Positions 54,101 to 62,420 of a stretch of 64,000 nt of DNA are shown here, piece after piece; the first letter of the stretch is position 1; every line of letters starts with the position of its first letter. The notes beneath the pieces were generated by a model. That model had not been told where the DNA came from. It ran no database searches and worked only from the letters and a program-made list of their open reading frames with translations. The position numbers were made by a program, and so were the translations under genes. The stretch covers positions 558,001 to 622,000 of the forward strand of contig JADJXI010000004.1 of NCBI GenBank assembly GCA_016715905.1, written 5' to 3'. Origin of the DNA: Sphingobacteriaceae bacterium. GTDB lineage: Bacteria; Bacteroidota; Bacteroidia; B-17B0; Aurantibacillaceae.

Positions 54101-55299
54101 CCACATTCGGCATCAGCGATTTTATTTATAAAGATAACGGCTCAGGTCAATATATAGTTAACCGAACAAAAAGAAACATTAGCTACGATGCTTCGCAAAG
54201 CGCGATTGGCAAAACAGTTTTTAAATTAAGAGATGATGTATTTAATAGCGTGGTAGGTTTACCTGTTATAAACTGCACACTTAATTTTTATGACGGGAGC
54301 GCTTTTAGCGGATTGCCTTATGGAGAAATTGGAAATTTTGGCGCACAAGTACGAAGCGAAACATTGATAATAACTGATGCTATTATTACACAAGCTTATG
54401 GCGCCACAACACCACAGTGTTTTGAAACCACGCCCGATTGGAGCACAAATTACCCGGCCGCCTTTGCAGGTTTATTACAAAACGGTGATAGCCGTTTGGG
54501 GTATAAAGACAGGCGTAGCGGATTTCCCAATCATATAGCAGGCTGGTATGCTGAAAGCGCTCGGTTGAAATACGATTTTCAGGCAGGACCGCCTTTTTAC
54601 GGATTGGTATTAGAAAGTAAAGATGTGTTTGAAAACCTGAGTACCATTGAATACGATGTATACGAGGTATTACCTGTAAACAGTAAACAATGGCTAAACG
54701 GAACAGATTATTTAGAAACTATTGCCGAATATGATTACCGGGTAATACAGCCCTTTAAAATTACTGATGTAAACGAAAATAAAAGCGTATTTGATTTTTC
54801 GCCCTTAGGTTTACTAAGAGCAACCGCGTTAATTGGCAAGGGAACTGAAGGCGATTATAAAAGCGGTAGCGGTGGATATTACGACCGTTATGCACCGAGT
54901 GTTGTAATGGAATATGACTTTTTTGCCTTTAAAAATACCGGAAACCCTGTTTGGGTTAAAACCATTAGCAGAGAAAAACATTATCAGCAGGAAATAAACA
55001 GCCCTACCATTACCAAGGTGGAATACAGCGATGGCTTTGGTAGGTTGCTGCAAACACGAGTGCAGGCCGAGGATGTGATATTCGGGGCTTCGACAGGCTC
55101 AGCCACCAGTTTGGGTAGTAGCGGACTACCAGCCCAACAAGGGCAGAATGCCAATGCTGTGGGTATTGAAAGAGGAACAGGCGACCCGCTTAATGTTGTG
55201 GTAAGCGGATGGAAAATATATAATAATAAGGGAATGGTTGTTGAACAGTATGAGCCATTTTTTGATAAAGGATTTGAATACGAATTACCAAGTTTATAG
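51181..55299 (+). CDS. Tc toxin subunit B-like protein (TcB, SpvB/TcdB type)
   Basis: 1372 residues. TcB forms, with TcC, the hollow cocoon and its beta-propeller gate that docks on TcA. The SpvB region is at the start (FTGTGNFSVPIAVPPGRNGF, NGVFGMGWALGIPGV), FG-GAP-like propeller repeats lie at about 360-620 (VTGNGLPDLLQLNG, DANGDGRTDLLVLNG, DLNGDGITDVL, DLDGDGQADIAF), then the TcdB middle domains. TcC2 follows by 14 nt. Four copies of a short interspersed repeat are inserted in frame and encode P/AST(S/G)S-type tracts. Confidence 0.93.
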   Translation: MANTKGTSVINNPQGGGAQSGLGEKFSPDLFTGTGNFSVPIAVPPGRNGFQPELSLGYSSGNGNGVFGMGWALGIPGVMRKTSKGIPVYEDKSDIFILSGAEDLVPVKIEKEILTGNIGYEKTFYKPRTEGLFARIIRHKKTNGEHYWEVRNKDGLISWYGTPGASTSLSNPETAVIANPENRNAIFSWALTKTEDTFGNVILYEYERELVTSTPSTSSGANPHIYDQIYLSKIKYAQYLAGSNTKYLCEVQFVYEERPDSHSSYKQGFEVRTTKRCAKIETYTNALSLIKTKTYHFNYHTKLPLNGASLLKSVSVEGHPSTGSGEESEFMPPLELTYSEFTPQKRDLKEISGPLPVNSIGEPGFELVDVTGNGLPDLLQLNGAARYWTNKGNGKFSPPKDLSIAPSFELVSTQKAEGAGIPGIAFIDANGDGRTDLLVLNGITAGYFPGAFQKVWDENGFKPFTQAPSFSLGDPEVQLIDLNGDGITDVLRNGSKFECFYNDPDKGFNKVRTADKNFADFSFADPRIRFADMTGDGLQDIVLISSGRVQYWPNMGYGRFGKKVNMKNAPVFPEQYDPKQILLSDLDGDGQADIAFVENNKTTLYVNQSGNAFSEGVRVANTPRIYNLNALRICDIMGTGQAGILWSFGPDAGTPGKMYFLDFTHGNKPYVLEEMNNNMGSITRVQYGSSVYHYLRDQALPQTRWKTQLPFPVQVVNKVEVFDLLSGGKLVTEYNYHNGYWDGVEREFRGFAHVDSKDTESFERFNTQSELNPVSVTPAGGLTSSFGISTEFYTPPTLTKSWFYVGPVGDGFSRWKEPDFSDEYWSGDVNVLKRPLEMLNLLNQLPRRARRDALRTLRGTLLRSELYGLDGSSFENIPYTVTENLMSLREEFNPTLLPDPLWNDKNYYWSGGGYVFFPFNVAQRTTQYERGSDPMHNLSFTKEYDAYGQARGQLSVGMPRGSNPLSGGNGNYLATFGISDFIYKDNGSGQYIVNRTKRNISYDASQSAIGKTVFKLRDDVFNSVVGLPVINCTLNFYDGSAFSGLPYGEIGNFGAQVRSETLIITDAIITQAYGATTPQCFETTPDWSTNYPAAFAGLLQNGDSRLGYKDRRSGFPNHIAGWYAESARLKYDFQAGPPFYGLVLESKDVFENLSTIEYDVYEVLPVNSKQWLNGTDYLETIAEYDYRVIQPFKITDVNENKSVFDFSPLGLLRATALIGKGTEGDYKSGSGGYYDRYAPSVVMEYDFFAFKNTGNPVWVKTISREKHYQQEINSPTITKVEYSDGFGRLLQTRVQAEDVIFGASTGSATSLGSSGLPAQQGQNANAVGIERGTGDPLNVVVSGWKIYNNKGMVVEQYEPFFDKGFEYELPSL
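51673..51690 (+). repeat. In-frame interspersed repeat 1 in TcB
   Basis: GCTTCGACTTCGCTAAGC, encoding ASTSLS. A copy of the CTTCGAC..GCTCAGG family. Confidence 0.5.
51823..51839 (+). repeat. In-frame interspersed repeat 2 in TcB
   Basis: CCTTCGACAAGCTCAGG, encoding PSTSSG. Confidence 0.6.
52138..52154 (+). repeat. In-frame interspersed repeat 3 in TcB
   Basis: CCTTCAACAGGCTCAGG, encoding PSTGSG. Confidence 0.6.
55087..55102 (+). repeat. In-frame interspersed repeat 4 in TcB
   Basis: GCTTCGACAGGCTCAG, encoding ASTGSA. A fifth copy, GCTTCGGCAAGCTCAG (57042-57057), lies in TcC2 and encodes ASASSA. Confidence 0.55.
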
Positions 55300-55313
55300 A
55301 AGTAAAAACACCC

Positions 55314-58300
55314 ATGCCCGTACTGCAAAAAATAAAGATGTATTACGACCCCTTAGGGAGAGTGGTAAAGACTGTTAACCCCGACAGGAGTGAACAGCGT
55401 GTGGTGTATGGCGTGCCAAATAGTTTGAATACACCGAATAGTTTTGCGCCTACGCCCTGGGAGAATTTTACCTATGACAGCAACGACCTTGCATCAATAA
55501 CCAACCCAACAGGTAGCAATGTACCGGCAACAGATTATTTTACACCCAAAAGCGCTGAGGTAGATGCTTTGGGAAGGACGATAAAAACTACCGAATATTT
55601 TGATAACAGCAATTACAATAACACCATTGTAATGCAATACCATTACGATATACGCGGTAATTTACTTTTGGTAAAAGACCCATATAATAGAAATGTATTT
55701 GAGCATGTGTATGATTTAAGAACACCGCAAGAGGAAGAACCTTTACCCCCGCTTTGGACAAAACACATTGACAAAGGAGAAAGCACTGTTTTATTTGATG
55801 CGTTGGCAAAACCCATAGAAAGCCACGATGCCAAGGGCGCAAGAGGATTAAGTGCTTACGACACCTTACAAAGGCCAACGCATAGTTGGGCAAATAATAA
55901 AACTGGGGATGCCACTACCCTTAGAAACTTTTTAGAATATGGCGACAGTGCAGGATTGGTAAACCCAGAGAATGAAAATTTAAAAGGCAAGCTTTATAAA
56001 AATTACGATGAAGCCGGATTAATTGAAATGCCCGAATATGATTTTAAAGGCAATGTTTTAACTAAGAAAAGACAAGTAATAAGTAGTGCTGTATTAAAAG
56101 CAGAGCTTGTTAATTACAACACCTTTGTTATTGATTGGACAGGATTGCCTACTATACTCGACGCAACTGTTTTTGAAACTACAATGAATTACGATGCGCT
56201 GAACCGCATTACTGAACTTGAACTGCCGGAAGATTTAGATAACGAACGCAAAAAAATAATACCTACCTACAATAATGCAGGAGCTTTAGAGAAAGTTGAT
56301 TTATATAGCCCAACAGGGCCAACTACCACCAATTACGTAGAAAACATTGCCTATAATGCCAAGGGGCAACGTTTATTAATTGCTTTTGGTAATGAAGTAA
56401 TGACACGATACGTGTACGACCCCTTTACCTTTAGATTACAAAGACAGCGCAGCGAGAAATATGTAAAATCCCAAACAGGGAATACCATTACTTACGCTTA
56501 CCAAAGCGGAACTAATAAGCAGGATGATAAATTTAATTATGACCTGATAGGAAACATTGTAAATATATTTACAAGGGTAACCGACTGCGGCATAAGCCCA
56601 TTACCTGATGAATTAGACCGAAGTTTTGAGTATGACCCAATATACCGCTTAACTTATGCTGACGGAAGAGAAAGTGATACACAAAGCGGAAACAATTATT
56701 TGTACACCGATGCCCCTGTGCCGGGAACACCTAATGCAAACAATGCAAGAGCTTACCAAAGAGAGTATGCTTACGATAAATTAGGAAACATTTTACAGGT
56801 AAAGCAATTGGGCACAAACGGTTTTACAAGAGATTTTACTTACAATACAGGTAAAAACACCTTGCAAAAGGTTGATGATGCCACGCCAACATTAATAGAA
56901 GCCTTTACTTATGATAACTGTGGCAACCAACTAACGGCAGGTACAACCAGAAACTATAAATGGAATTACGCAGACCAATTAATTTGCTATTATAACCAGG
57001 CAGGTATAAGCGACCCCACTGTATTTACCCAATACGATTACGCTTCGGCAAGCTCAGCGCAGGGCGCCGGGCAAGACAGAGTAAGCAAACTGGTTAGAAC
57101 CGGAACAGCAGGCTCGCCAATTTACGAGCGCACCATTTACATTGATGGAATATTTGAATATGTAATTTTAGAGAACGGCACAACGTATGAAAAAAATTAC
57201 ATCCATATAATGGATGACAAGAGCAGAATTGCGGAAGTAAGAATAAACCCCGGCAATGCTTTCCCCGGAGATATAACAGATGATGTTACCTATATAATAG
57301 AAAACCAAATCGGCAGCTCAGTGGCACGCTTAAGCACAACCGGAACTATAATTGACAAGGAAGAATATTATCCATTTGGCGATTCATCCTTAAGAACTTT
57401 TACGTATAAACGCTACCGGTATGTTAGTAAAGAAAAAGACGCCGAGAGCGGATTGTATTACTACGGAGCTCGTTACTACGCTGCTTGGACGTGTAGGTTT
57501 ATTACTGTTGATCCGCTTGCGAGCAAATTTTCACAACTATCACCTTATAATTATTCTAGTAATAGCCCAGTAGGACAGATAGACATAGACGGGATGCAGA
57601 ACCCACAGCAAGCAGAAAGTAAACAGGGCGGAAACGGAGGATCTATCGGCGGAGGGCAAATGACTAATCATGTAACACTTGATGAAGTAGAAGTAACAGC
57701 AACAAAAATTGAAAAGCCCTTAGCAGCATCAACCAGCAACCCCACCCCAACACCTGCTGGGGCATGGAAAGTTAAAAATGAATGGAACGATGACTATATT
57801 AAAAAATTTCAAGATTACTCCGCTTCAAAAACTAAAGAATACTCAAATCTTGGGAAACAATTCACTTGTGAAGATTTGGCACTTTCCATTGTTATTGATT
57901 TTGCTTCAGAGAATAATTTACCATTTCAATTTACAAATGAAACAGGAACTTTTAATCCAACGGATGCTATATACACAAGCGTTGCTGAGTACAAAAACGC
58001 TGTATTAAGGACCAGTGGTGCTAACGATTTAGCAAATAATAAGAACACCACGGAGGTTAGTATAGATAAAGCTAAGCAGGGGGATATGATTTTATTAAAG
58101 ACTCACGATGACTCGATAAAATACAATCATACACAAGTAATTACAAAAATAACAGATACTCAAACTGAAATATCCCAAGGAAATCTTAATTATAGAATAT
58201 TAAGTCAAGATCCATCAAGCACATTTTATGGAGGTGTAGACATACAAGAAGGCGCTTATTTTAAAGATAACAGCTATTTTAATAAGAGTAAAATGGAATA

Positions 58301-58376
58301 TCATACAGGAGACTTCCTGACTCAAAATAGAGCTTCAATTAGAACATGGAACTTTATTAGCTTTAATAAGAGATGA
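55314..58376 (+). CDS. TcC/RHS-repeat toxin protein 2, NlpC/papain-like C-terminus
   Basis: 1020 residues from ATG at 55314, 14 nt after TcB. The first 255 residues are nearly those of TcC1. RHS core ends with GLYYYGARYY near 713-722 and DIDG near 756. The variable tip (about 757-1020) has Cys852 (FTCEDLALSIVIDFA), a KQGDMILLKTHDD strand-turn and His939 (KYNHTQVI) followed by Gln/Asn in SQGN, as in permuted papain (NlpC/P60-type) amidases or peptidases. The tip differs completely from that of TcC1. The next gene overlaps its stop codon (ATGA). Confidence 0.88.
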   Translation: MPVLQKIKMYYDPLGRVVKTVNPDRSEQRVVYGVPNSLNTPNSFAPTPWENFTYDSNDLASITNPTGSNVPATDYFTPKSAEVDALGRTIKTTEYFDNSNYNNTIVMQYHYDIRGNLLLVKDPYNRNVFEHVYDLRTPQEEEPLPPLWTKHIDKGESTVLFDALAKPIESHDAKGARGLSAYDTLQRPTHSWANNKTGDATTLRNFLEYGDSAGLVNPENENLKGKLYKNYDEAGLIEMPEYDFKGNVLTKKRQVISSAVLKAELVNYNTFVIDWTGLPTILDATVFETTMNYDALNRITELELPEDLDNERKKIIPTYNNAGALEKVDLYSPTGPTTTNYVENIAYNAKGQRLLIAFGNEVMTRYVYDPFTFRLQRQRSEKYVKSQTGNTITYAYQSGTNKQDDKFNYDLIGNIVNIFTRVTDCGISPLPDELDRSFEYDPIYRLTYADGRESDTQSGNNYLYTDAPVPGTPNANNARAYQREYAYDKLGNILQVKQLGTNGFTRDFTYNTGKNTLQKVDDATPTLIEAFTYDNCGNQLTAGTTRNYKWNYADQLICYYNQAGISDPTVFTQYDYASASSAQGAGQDRVSKLVRTGTAGSPIYERTIYIDGIFEYVILENGTTYEKNYIHIMDDKSRIAEVRINPGNAFPGDITDDVTYIIENQIGSSVARLSTTGTIIDKEEYYPFGDSSLRTFTYKRYRYVSKEKDAESGLYYYGARYYAAWTCRFITVDPLASKFSQLSPYNYSSNSPVGQIDIDGMQNPQQAESKQGGNGGSIGGGQMTNHVTLDEVEVTATKIEKPLAASTSNPTPTPAGAWKVKNEWNDDYIKKFQDYSASKTKEYSNLGKQFTCEDLALSIVIDFASENNLPFQFTNETGTFNPTDAIYTSVAEYKNAVLRTSGANDLANNKNTTEVSIDKAKQGDMILLKTHDDSIKYNHTQVITKITDTQTEISQGNLNYRILSQDPSSTFYGGVDIQEGAYFKDNSYFNKSKMEYHTGDFLTQNRASIRTWNFISFNKR
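55317..56080 (+). repeat. Long direct repeat, copy 2 (start of TcC2)
   Basis: Partner of 47511-48274; see there. Here the repeat starts three bases after the gene's first base. Confidence 0.85.
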
Positions 58377-58657
58377 AAAAGATAATTATAACTAATTTGA
58401 GTATACTTGCTTGTGTTTTGGAGTTCAAGATTCTAAATAATGGCGAAAATGTATCAGATGCCACGAGGTATTTTATATATCAAAATTATATCAGAGAAAT
58501 ACTAATTTGCGTATTAATATTAATCTTTTTACTTTCCTTTTTTGTAAAGTCAAAAAGAGAAAAAGTTATTTCAATATTAATATCGGGAGTTACTTTAGTT
58601 TTAGTGTTTATTTTAATTAACTCTATCAAAAATATTAGTAACTCTGGTGGAATTTGA
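58373..58657 (+). CDS. Small membrane protein, candidate immunity to TcC2 tip
   Basis: 94 residues with two strong membrane helices (about 42-61 and 67-86), preceded by a hydrophobic start that may be a signal or a third helix. Its ATG overlaps the TcC2 stop by four bases (ATGA), so translation is coupled. Position and size fit an immunity protein that protects the inner membrane or periplasm; a holin-like role is the alternative. No family recognised. Confidence 0.55.
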   Translation: MKKIIITNLSILACVLEFKILNNGENVSDATRYFIYQNYIREILICVLILIFLLSFFVKSKREKVISILISGVTLVLVFILINSIKNISNSGGI

Positions 58658-59040
58658 AACCAAGTTACATTACAATAATTCTTAATGACCGTAACAAACT
58701 CTTTTATCCGGTAACACTAAGCGTTTATATGTGTTGTTATGTATGATGGCCGCAAGCCTTAACATAGCGGGTTAAGCCAAGGGCTAAGAAATGTTGCTTT
58801 AAAATAGTTTTCAATAAATGTATATCTCCGCAACAGTTCATTATTAATAAGGCTTACATAGTATTTATCTGTGTTTGCACCGTTGTGCACTTGGCTTTTA
58901 GGGGATAGTTTGGGCTTATAAGATTAAATAAAAGATGATATAATAACCATGAATAAAATAAGTTGTGATTTATGCGAAGAATGCTTTTAATTATAAATTT
59001 GATATTTTAGTTTAAATTAGCTTTATTAAAAATTTACAAT
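58658..59040. other. 383-bp noncoding gap with short repeats
   Basis: No gene seen. It holds short symmetric pieces (CCGC..GCGG around 58753-58769) and repeated TAAGCC/GGCTTA words. A TAAATTTG promoter element at 58994-59001 could serve the gene at 59041. It may be the remains of an exchanged toxin tip or immunity gene. Confidence 0.35.
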
Positions 59041-59778
59041 ATGGAATTATCAACTGCATTAATAAAAAAAACCTTGCAAAGAAAAGGATATAAATGGTAT
59101 AATGAAGATGCAAATATCATAGGCATTCGTAGCACTTTACAAGCGCCGGATATATTTAATGATTTTTTATGCGTAATATTTAAACAGCCCCCAATGCCGA
59201 GTAGTTATTCGGTATTAAACAAACAAAAGTGGCTGAACAAGTGGGGATATAAAGGAAGTAATGGTAAATTGTTGGCCGAAGATGGGAAAATCGGCAGCAA
59301 TACAAATTACGCATTAGCACAATACAATAATTATAAAAATAAAGAAAGGTTAATTATTTATGTGATTACCACCGACCCCGGGGTTTATTACCAAACCGTT
59401 AGATTGCTTAATGCAAAAGGGTGTGCGGTAATGAAACCCGGACAATATGTAAATTGTTATCGCTTAGGAACTCATAAAACAGCAGACCATAAAGCACTAG
59501 TACAAACCGGAGGTAAAGTAACCGTTTACAGAGATAACAACAAAAATGGCATTGCTGAAAATCTTGGTGTTGAAGAAACAGGATACTTTGGCTGTAACAT
59601 ACATGGAGCAAAAAAATTTACAAAAACTGATAAAATTGGCGCATACAGTGCCGGTTGTCAGGTTTTTGAAGATTGGTATCAGAAAGAAGAATTTGTAAGA
59701 ATATGCTTGCAGTTTAAAAATGCCAATAACAATAAATTCACATATACATTAATTGAAGAAAAGGATTTAATTAAATGA
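59041..59778 (+). CDS. Peptidoglycan-binding, L,D-transpeptidase-fold enzyme (possible endolysin)
   Basis: 245 residues. The N-terminal part has a peptidoglycan-binding pattern (KWLNKWGYKGSNGKLL, DGKIGSNTNYALAQYNNY, about 60-98). The C-terminal part has NIHGA (His188) and, 18 residues on, SAGCQVF (Cys206), the H..(S)xGC signature of YkuD-type L,D-transpeptidases and L,D-peptidases. There is no signal peptide, which fits a phage-type endolysin released by a holin rather than a housekeeping enzyme. It stands in the Tc locus, 4 nt before the patatin gene, so a role in releasing the toxin is plausible. Confidence 0.7.
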   Translation: MELSTALIKKTLQRKGYKWYNEDANIIGIRSTLQAPDIFNDFLCVIFKQPPMPSSYSVLNKQKWLNKWGYKGSNGKLLAEDGKIGSNTNYALAQYNNYKNKERLIIYVITTDPGVYYQTVRLLNAKGCAVMKPGQYVNCYRLGTHKTADHKALVQTGGKVTVYRDNNKNGIAENLGVEETGYFGCNIHGAKKFTKTDKIGAYSAGCQVFEDWYQKEEFVRICLQFKNANNNKFTYTLIEEKDLIK

Positions 59779-59782
59779 TGTT

Positions 59783-61033
59783 ATGAAAGTAGAGCAATTT
59801 ACACAAGAAGCCGCGGTATTAAATATTATATCGAAACTTAAAGAAGAAAGAATACATGAGAAAGAATTTTCTGATGTAACAGACGGTACGCACCAATACG
59901 TAGATTTAGTAATGGAAGGTGGTGGTGTGTTAGGAGTTGCCTTAGCGGGTTATGTGTATGTGTTAGAACAAATGAATATACGTTTTCTGCAATTAGGAGG
60001 AACTTCAGCAGGAGCCATTAACACCATGCTTATGGCTGCCGCAGGACCTATACACGAAGCAAAAACAGAATGGATTTTATCGCAAATATGTAATAAAGAC
60101 TTTAATGATTTTGTTGATGGAGATAGAGATGCGCGCGGATTTATTAACGCATTACTTACTGATGCCGGTACTGTTAAGTTATCAATTAAAGGCTTACAAG
60201 TAATTGATAATTTTCATAATGATTTAGGATTGAATCCCGGAAATAATTTTCACATGTGGATGAAATTATTACTGCATTTAAAAGGAATAAAAACATTAAA
60301 AGATTTAACGGAGCTAAGAAAGAAAAGCCCTAACGGAGGGTTGTACAACAGATATGATAAAAATATTGTTTACGGCGCGGAAATATTTGAGAGAGTTGTA
60401 ATAGTTGCCGCCGATGTTTCAACCGAGAGCAAAATTATTTTTCCGGAAATGGCGAATCTTTTTTGGAGTGAGCCTGAAAATGTATGTCCGGCTGATTTTG
60501 TAAGAGCAACCATGTCTATTCCATTCTTCTTTTTTCCGTTCAGAGTAAAAAACATACCGCAAGGCGCAAAAGCTTGGGAAAACTGGAAAATTAATACAGG
60601 ATATGTAGGCAATACACCGTCTGAAGTTACATTTGTGGATGGGGGTATTATGTCTAATTTTCCGATTGATATATTTCATCAGCATACCAAAGTGCCACAC
60701 GCGCCTACTTTAGGTGTAAAGCTTGGAGAAGATAGAACACAGGTAAAGAAAACCGATAAGTTTTTTCCATACTTAGGCGCAATATTTGACTCAGCAAGAC
60801 ATATACACGATTACAATTTTTTATTAAAAAACCCGGATTTTCAAAAGTTGATTTGCATGGTAAACATTGATGGGCACAACTGGTTAGATTTTGGAATAAA
60901 AGATGAAGCAAAAGTTGATTTGTTTGTAAGGGGCGCAAAAGCCGCTTCGGAATTTTTAAGAACTTTTGATTGGACCAAATACAAACAAATACGTAAAGGA
61001 CTTGCAGATGCTTATATAGTAGCTAATGCGTAA
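59783..61033 (+). CDS. Patatin-like phospholipase
   Basis: 416 residues with all motifs of patatin/ExoU-type lipases: oxyanion loop GGGVLG (46-51), nucleophile elbow GTSAG (Ser75) and the DGG motif (Asp286) in VDGGIMSNFP. A serine/aspartate dyad that hydrolyses acyl chains of phospholipids is expected. No signal peptide, so cytoplasmic until released. It follows the lysis-type enzyme by 4 nt; like ExoU-type proteins it may be a membrane-damaging effector of the toxin island. Confidence 0.88.
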   Translation: MKVEQFTQEAAVLNIISKLKEERIHEKEFSDVTDGTHQYVDLVMEGGGVLGVALAGYVYVLEQMNIRFLQLGGTSAGAINTMLMAAAGPIHEAKTEWILSQICNKDFNDFVDGDRDARGFINALLTDAGTVKLSIKGLQVIDNFHNDLGLNPGNNFHMWMKLLLHLKGIKTLKDLTELRKKSPNGGLYNRYDKNIVYGAEIFERVVIVAADVSTESKIIFPEMANLFWSEPENVCPADFVRATMSIPFFFFPFRVKNIPQGAKAWENWKINTGYVGNTPSEVTFVDGGIMSNFPIDIFHQHTKVPHAPTLGVKLGEDRTQVKKTDKFFPYLGAIFDSARHIHDYNFLLKNPDFQKLICMVNIDGHNWLDFGIKDEAKVDLFVRGAKAASEFLRTFDWTKYKQIRKGLADAYIVANA

Positions 61034-61088
61034 AATATACTCATTGTAAACACGGATTATTTGGTACAAAAAAAACTACAGACAGTTA

Positions 61089-62327
61089 TTATGCTATAAC
61101 TTTAAGGTATTCTGTTTTAGCATCGTTAAAAACATCCATCGCTTTATCAAGTTCTTCGTTAACAATTTTAGCGTAAACCTGTGTAGTTTTAATGGAAGCA
61201 TGACCCATTAATTTTGAAACATATTCGATACGCATTCCTTTACGTAATGCTCTGGTTGCCCAGGTATGGCGTGAAGTGTGGAAATGGATGTGCTTGTCAA
61301 TGCAAGCTAAATCTGCTATTTTACGTAAATCTTTATTTATATAAGCAGTAGCGGAGGAAATAGCTTTTAGACGATATTTTTCTTTATCAAGATTTTTATA
61401 TTTACACATAATAGGGAAAATAAATCCTTCGCTCATAGAAGCCGATGCTTTGTATTTACTTATAATTTCAAGAGCTTTAATAGGAAGCTTTATATAAACT
61501 ACAGAACCAGTTTTTTGAGTTTTTACAGTAAGTTTTTCTCCGTCAAAATCTTTCCATTTTAGTTGTAGGAGATCTGATACCCTTAAACCGCCGGCATAAG
61601 TGGCTAAAACATATATATCTCTGTGTATCGAAATACACTCTTCTTTTGGAAGTTGCAATTTTTCTATTAAAAGCAGTTCGTCTTCTGTAAGGTAATTTTT
61701 TTCAACGTTTTCCCACTTCAATTTATATTTTGAAAACGGAGTGCTTTCCGGTTTTATAAGATCTTCACTAATGGCTTCATTAATAATGCGTCGAATGCCT
61801 TTCATTTCAGTATATATAGTATTGATTGAATTATGTTTTTTAGTTGAAAGGTGTAATTCATAATCTTTTAACCATTTTACAGTTATGTCTTCAATAGCCA
61901 AATGTTGTCCATTCATATATTCTTTAATCTTTATATAAACACTGTTTGCCCTCCGGTGAGTATTTATCTTATCACGTAAAAGAAGCTTATCATTATAAGC
62001 CTTAAAATAATCCAAGAAATTGATGCCGGAGCGACCTAATAAATTATGTTTCATTTTTTGAGCAGTTACATTTCTCTCTTTTGATTGAGCTTCTAATGAC
62101 ATGGATTGTGCCTCAGCAAGTTTAGTAGTAATAAAATTATTTATCCGTTGCATGTTTTGATGCCCTCGTGTTACCTGCTGTGCCTTTTCATCCCAATAGT
62201 TGATATTCACTGAAATACCCAGAGAAATGAATTTGGCTTTGCGATCTGCTGTAATGCGAAGATAAAGTGGTGCCTCATTGTACGAATTCTTTTTCTGTTT
62301 TCTTATTACTATTTTTGAGGTAATCAT
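61089..62327 (-). CDS. Tyrosine recombinase (integrase) of the island
   Basis: 412 residues: an arm-binding N-terminal domain (to about 90), a SAM-like core-binding domain (about 105-200) and the catalytic domain with Arg249 (GLRVSDLLQLKW), His350-x-x-Arg353 (HTSRHTWATRAL), His376 and Tyr385 (VYAKI). All five catalytic residues are present, so it should be active. It reads inward from the right end, 180 nt from attR, and directs insertion at tRNA-Glu. Confidence 0.95.
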   Translation of the reverse strand: MITSKIVIRKQKKNSYNEAPLYLRITADRKAKFISLGISVNINYWDEKAQQVTRGHQNMQRINNFITTKLAEAQSMSLEAQSKERNVTAQKMKHNLLGRSGINFLDYFKAYNDKLLLRDKINTHRRANSVYIKIKEYMNGQHLAIEDITVKWLKDYELHLSTKKHNSINTIYTEMKGIRRIINEAISEDLIKPESTPFSKYKLKWENVEKNYLTEDELLLIEKLQLPKEECISIHRDIYVLATYAGGLRVSDLLQLKWKDFDGEKLTVKTQKTGSVVYIKLPIKALEIISKYKASASMSEGFIFPIMCKYKNLDKEKYRLKAISSATAYINKDLRKIADLACIDKHIHFHTSRHTWATRALRKGMRIEYVSKLMGHASIKTTQVYAKIVNEELDKAMDVFNDAKTEYLKVIA

Positions 62328-62362
62328 GTTGGTTTATTTTATTTCAAAATTATATATAGAAA

Positions 62363-62391
62363 CAAAAATAAGGGTACAACAGTGGGTACAA
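62363..62391 (-). promoter_or_regulatory. Integrase promoter overlapping arm repeats
   Basis: On the minus strand TTG (62389-62391), 18 nt, TATTTTTG (62363-62370). It overlaps the two GGTACAAC repeats, so binding of the integrase there could also repress its own gene. Confidence 0.5.
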
Positions 62392-62420
62392 CATATTCAC
62401 AGTTCGTATGCGTTAAACTG
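62373..62420. repeat. Right arm-type repeats (2 x GGTACAAC)
   Basis: GGTACAAC at 62373-62380 and 62385-62392, then GCGTTAAACTG at 62410-62420; the same set as at the left end (21637-21666). Confidence 0.55.

Noticed and set aside
47508..58376. RHS proteins as type VI secretion effectors
   Set aside because: TcA and TcB partners are adjacent and no PAAR domain or VgrG gene is present, so Tc-type assembly is the better reading.
58658..59040. An integron attC-like site
   Set aside because: Short inverted pieces exist but the core sites needed for attC could not be shown.
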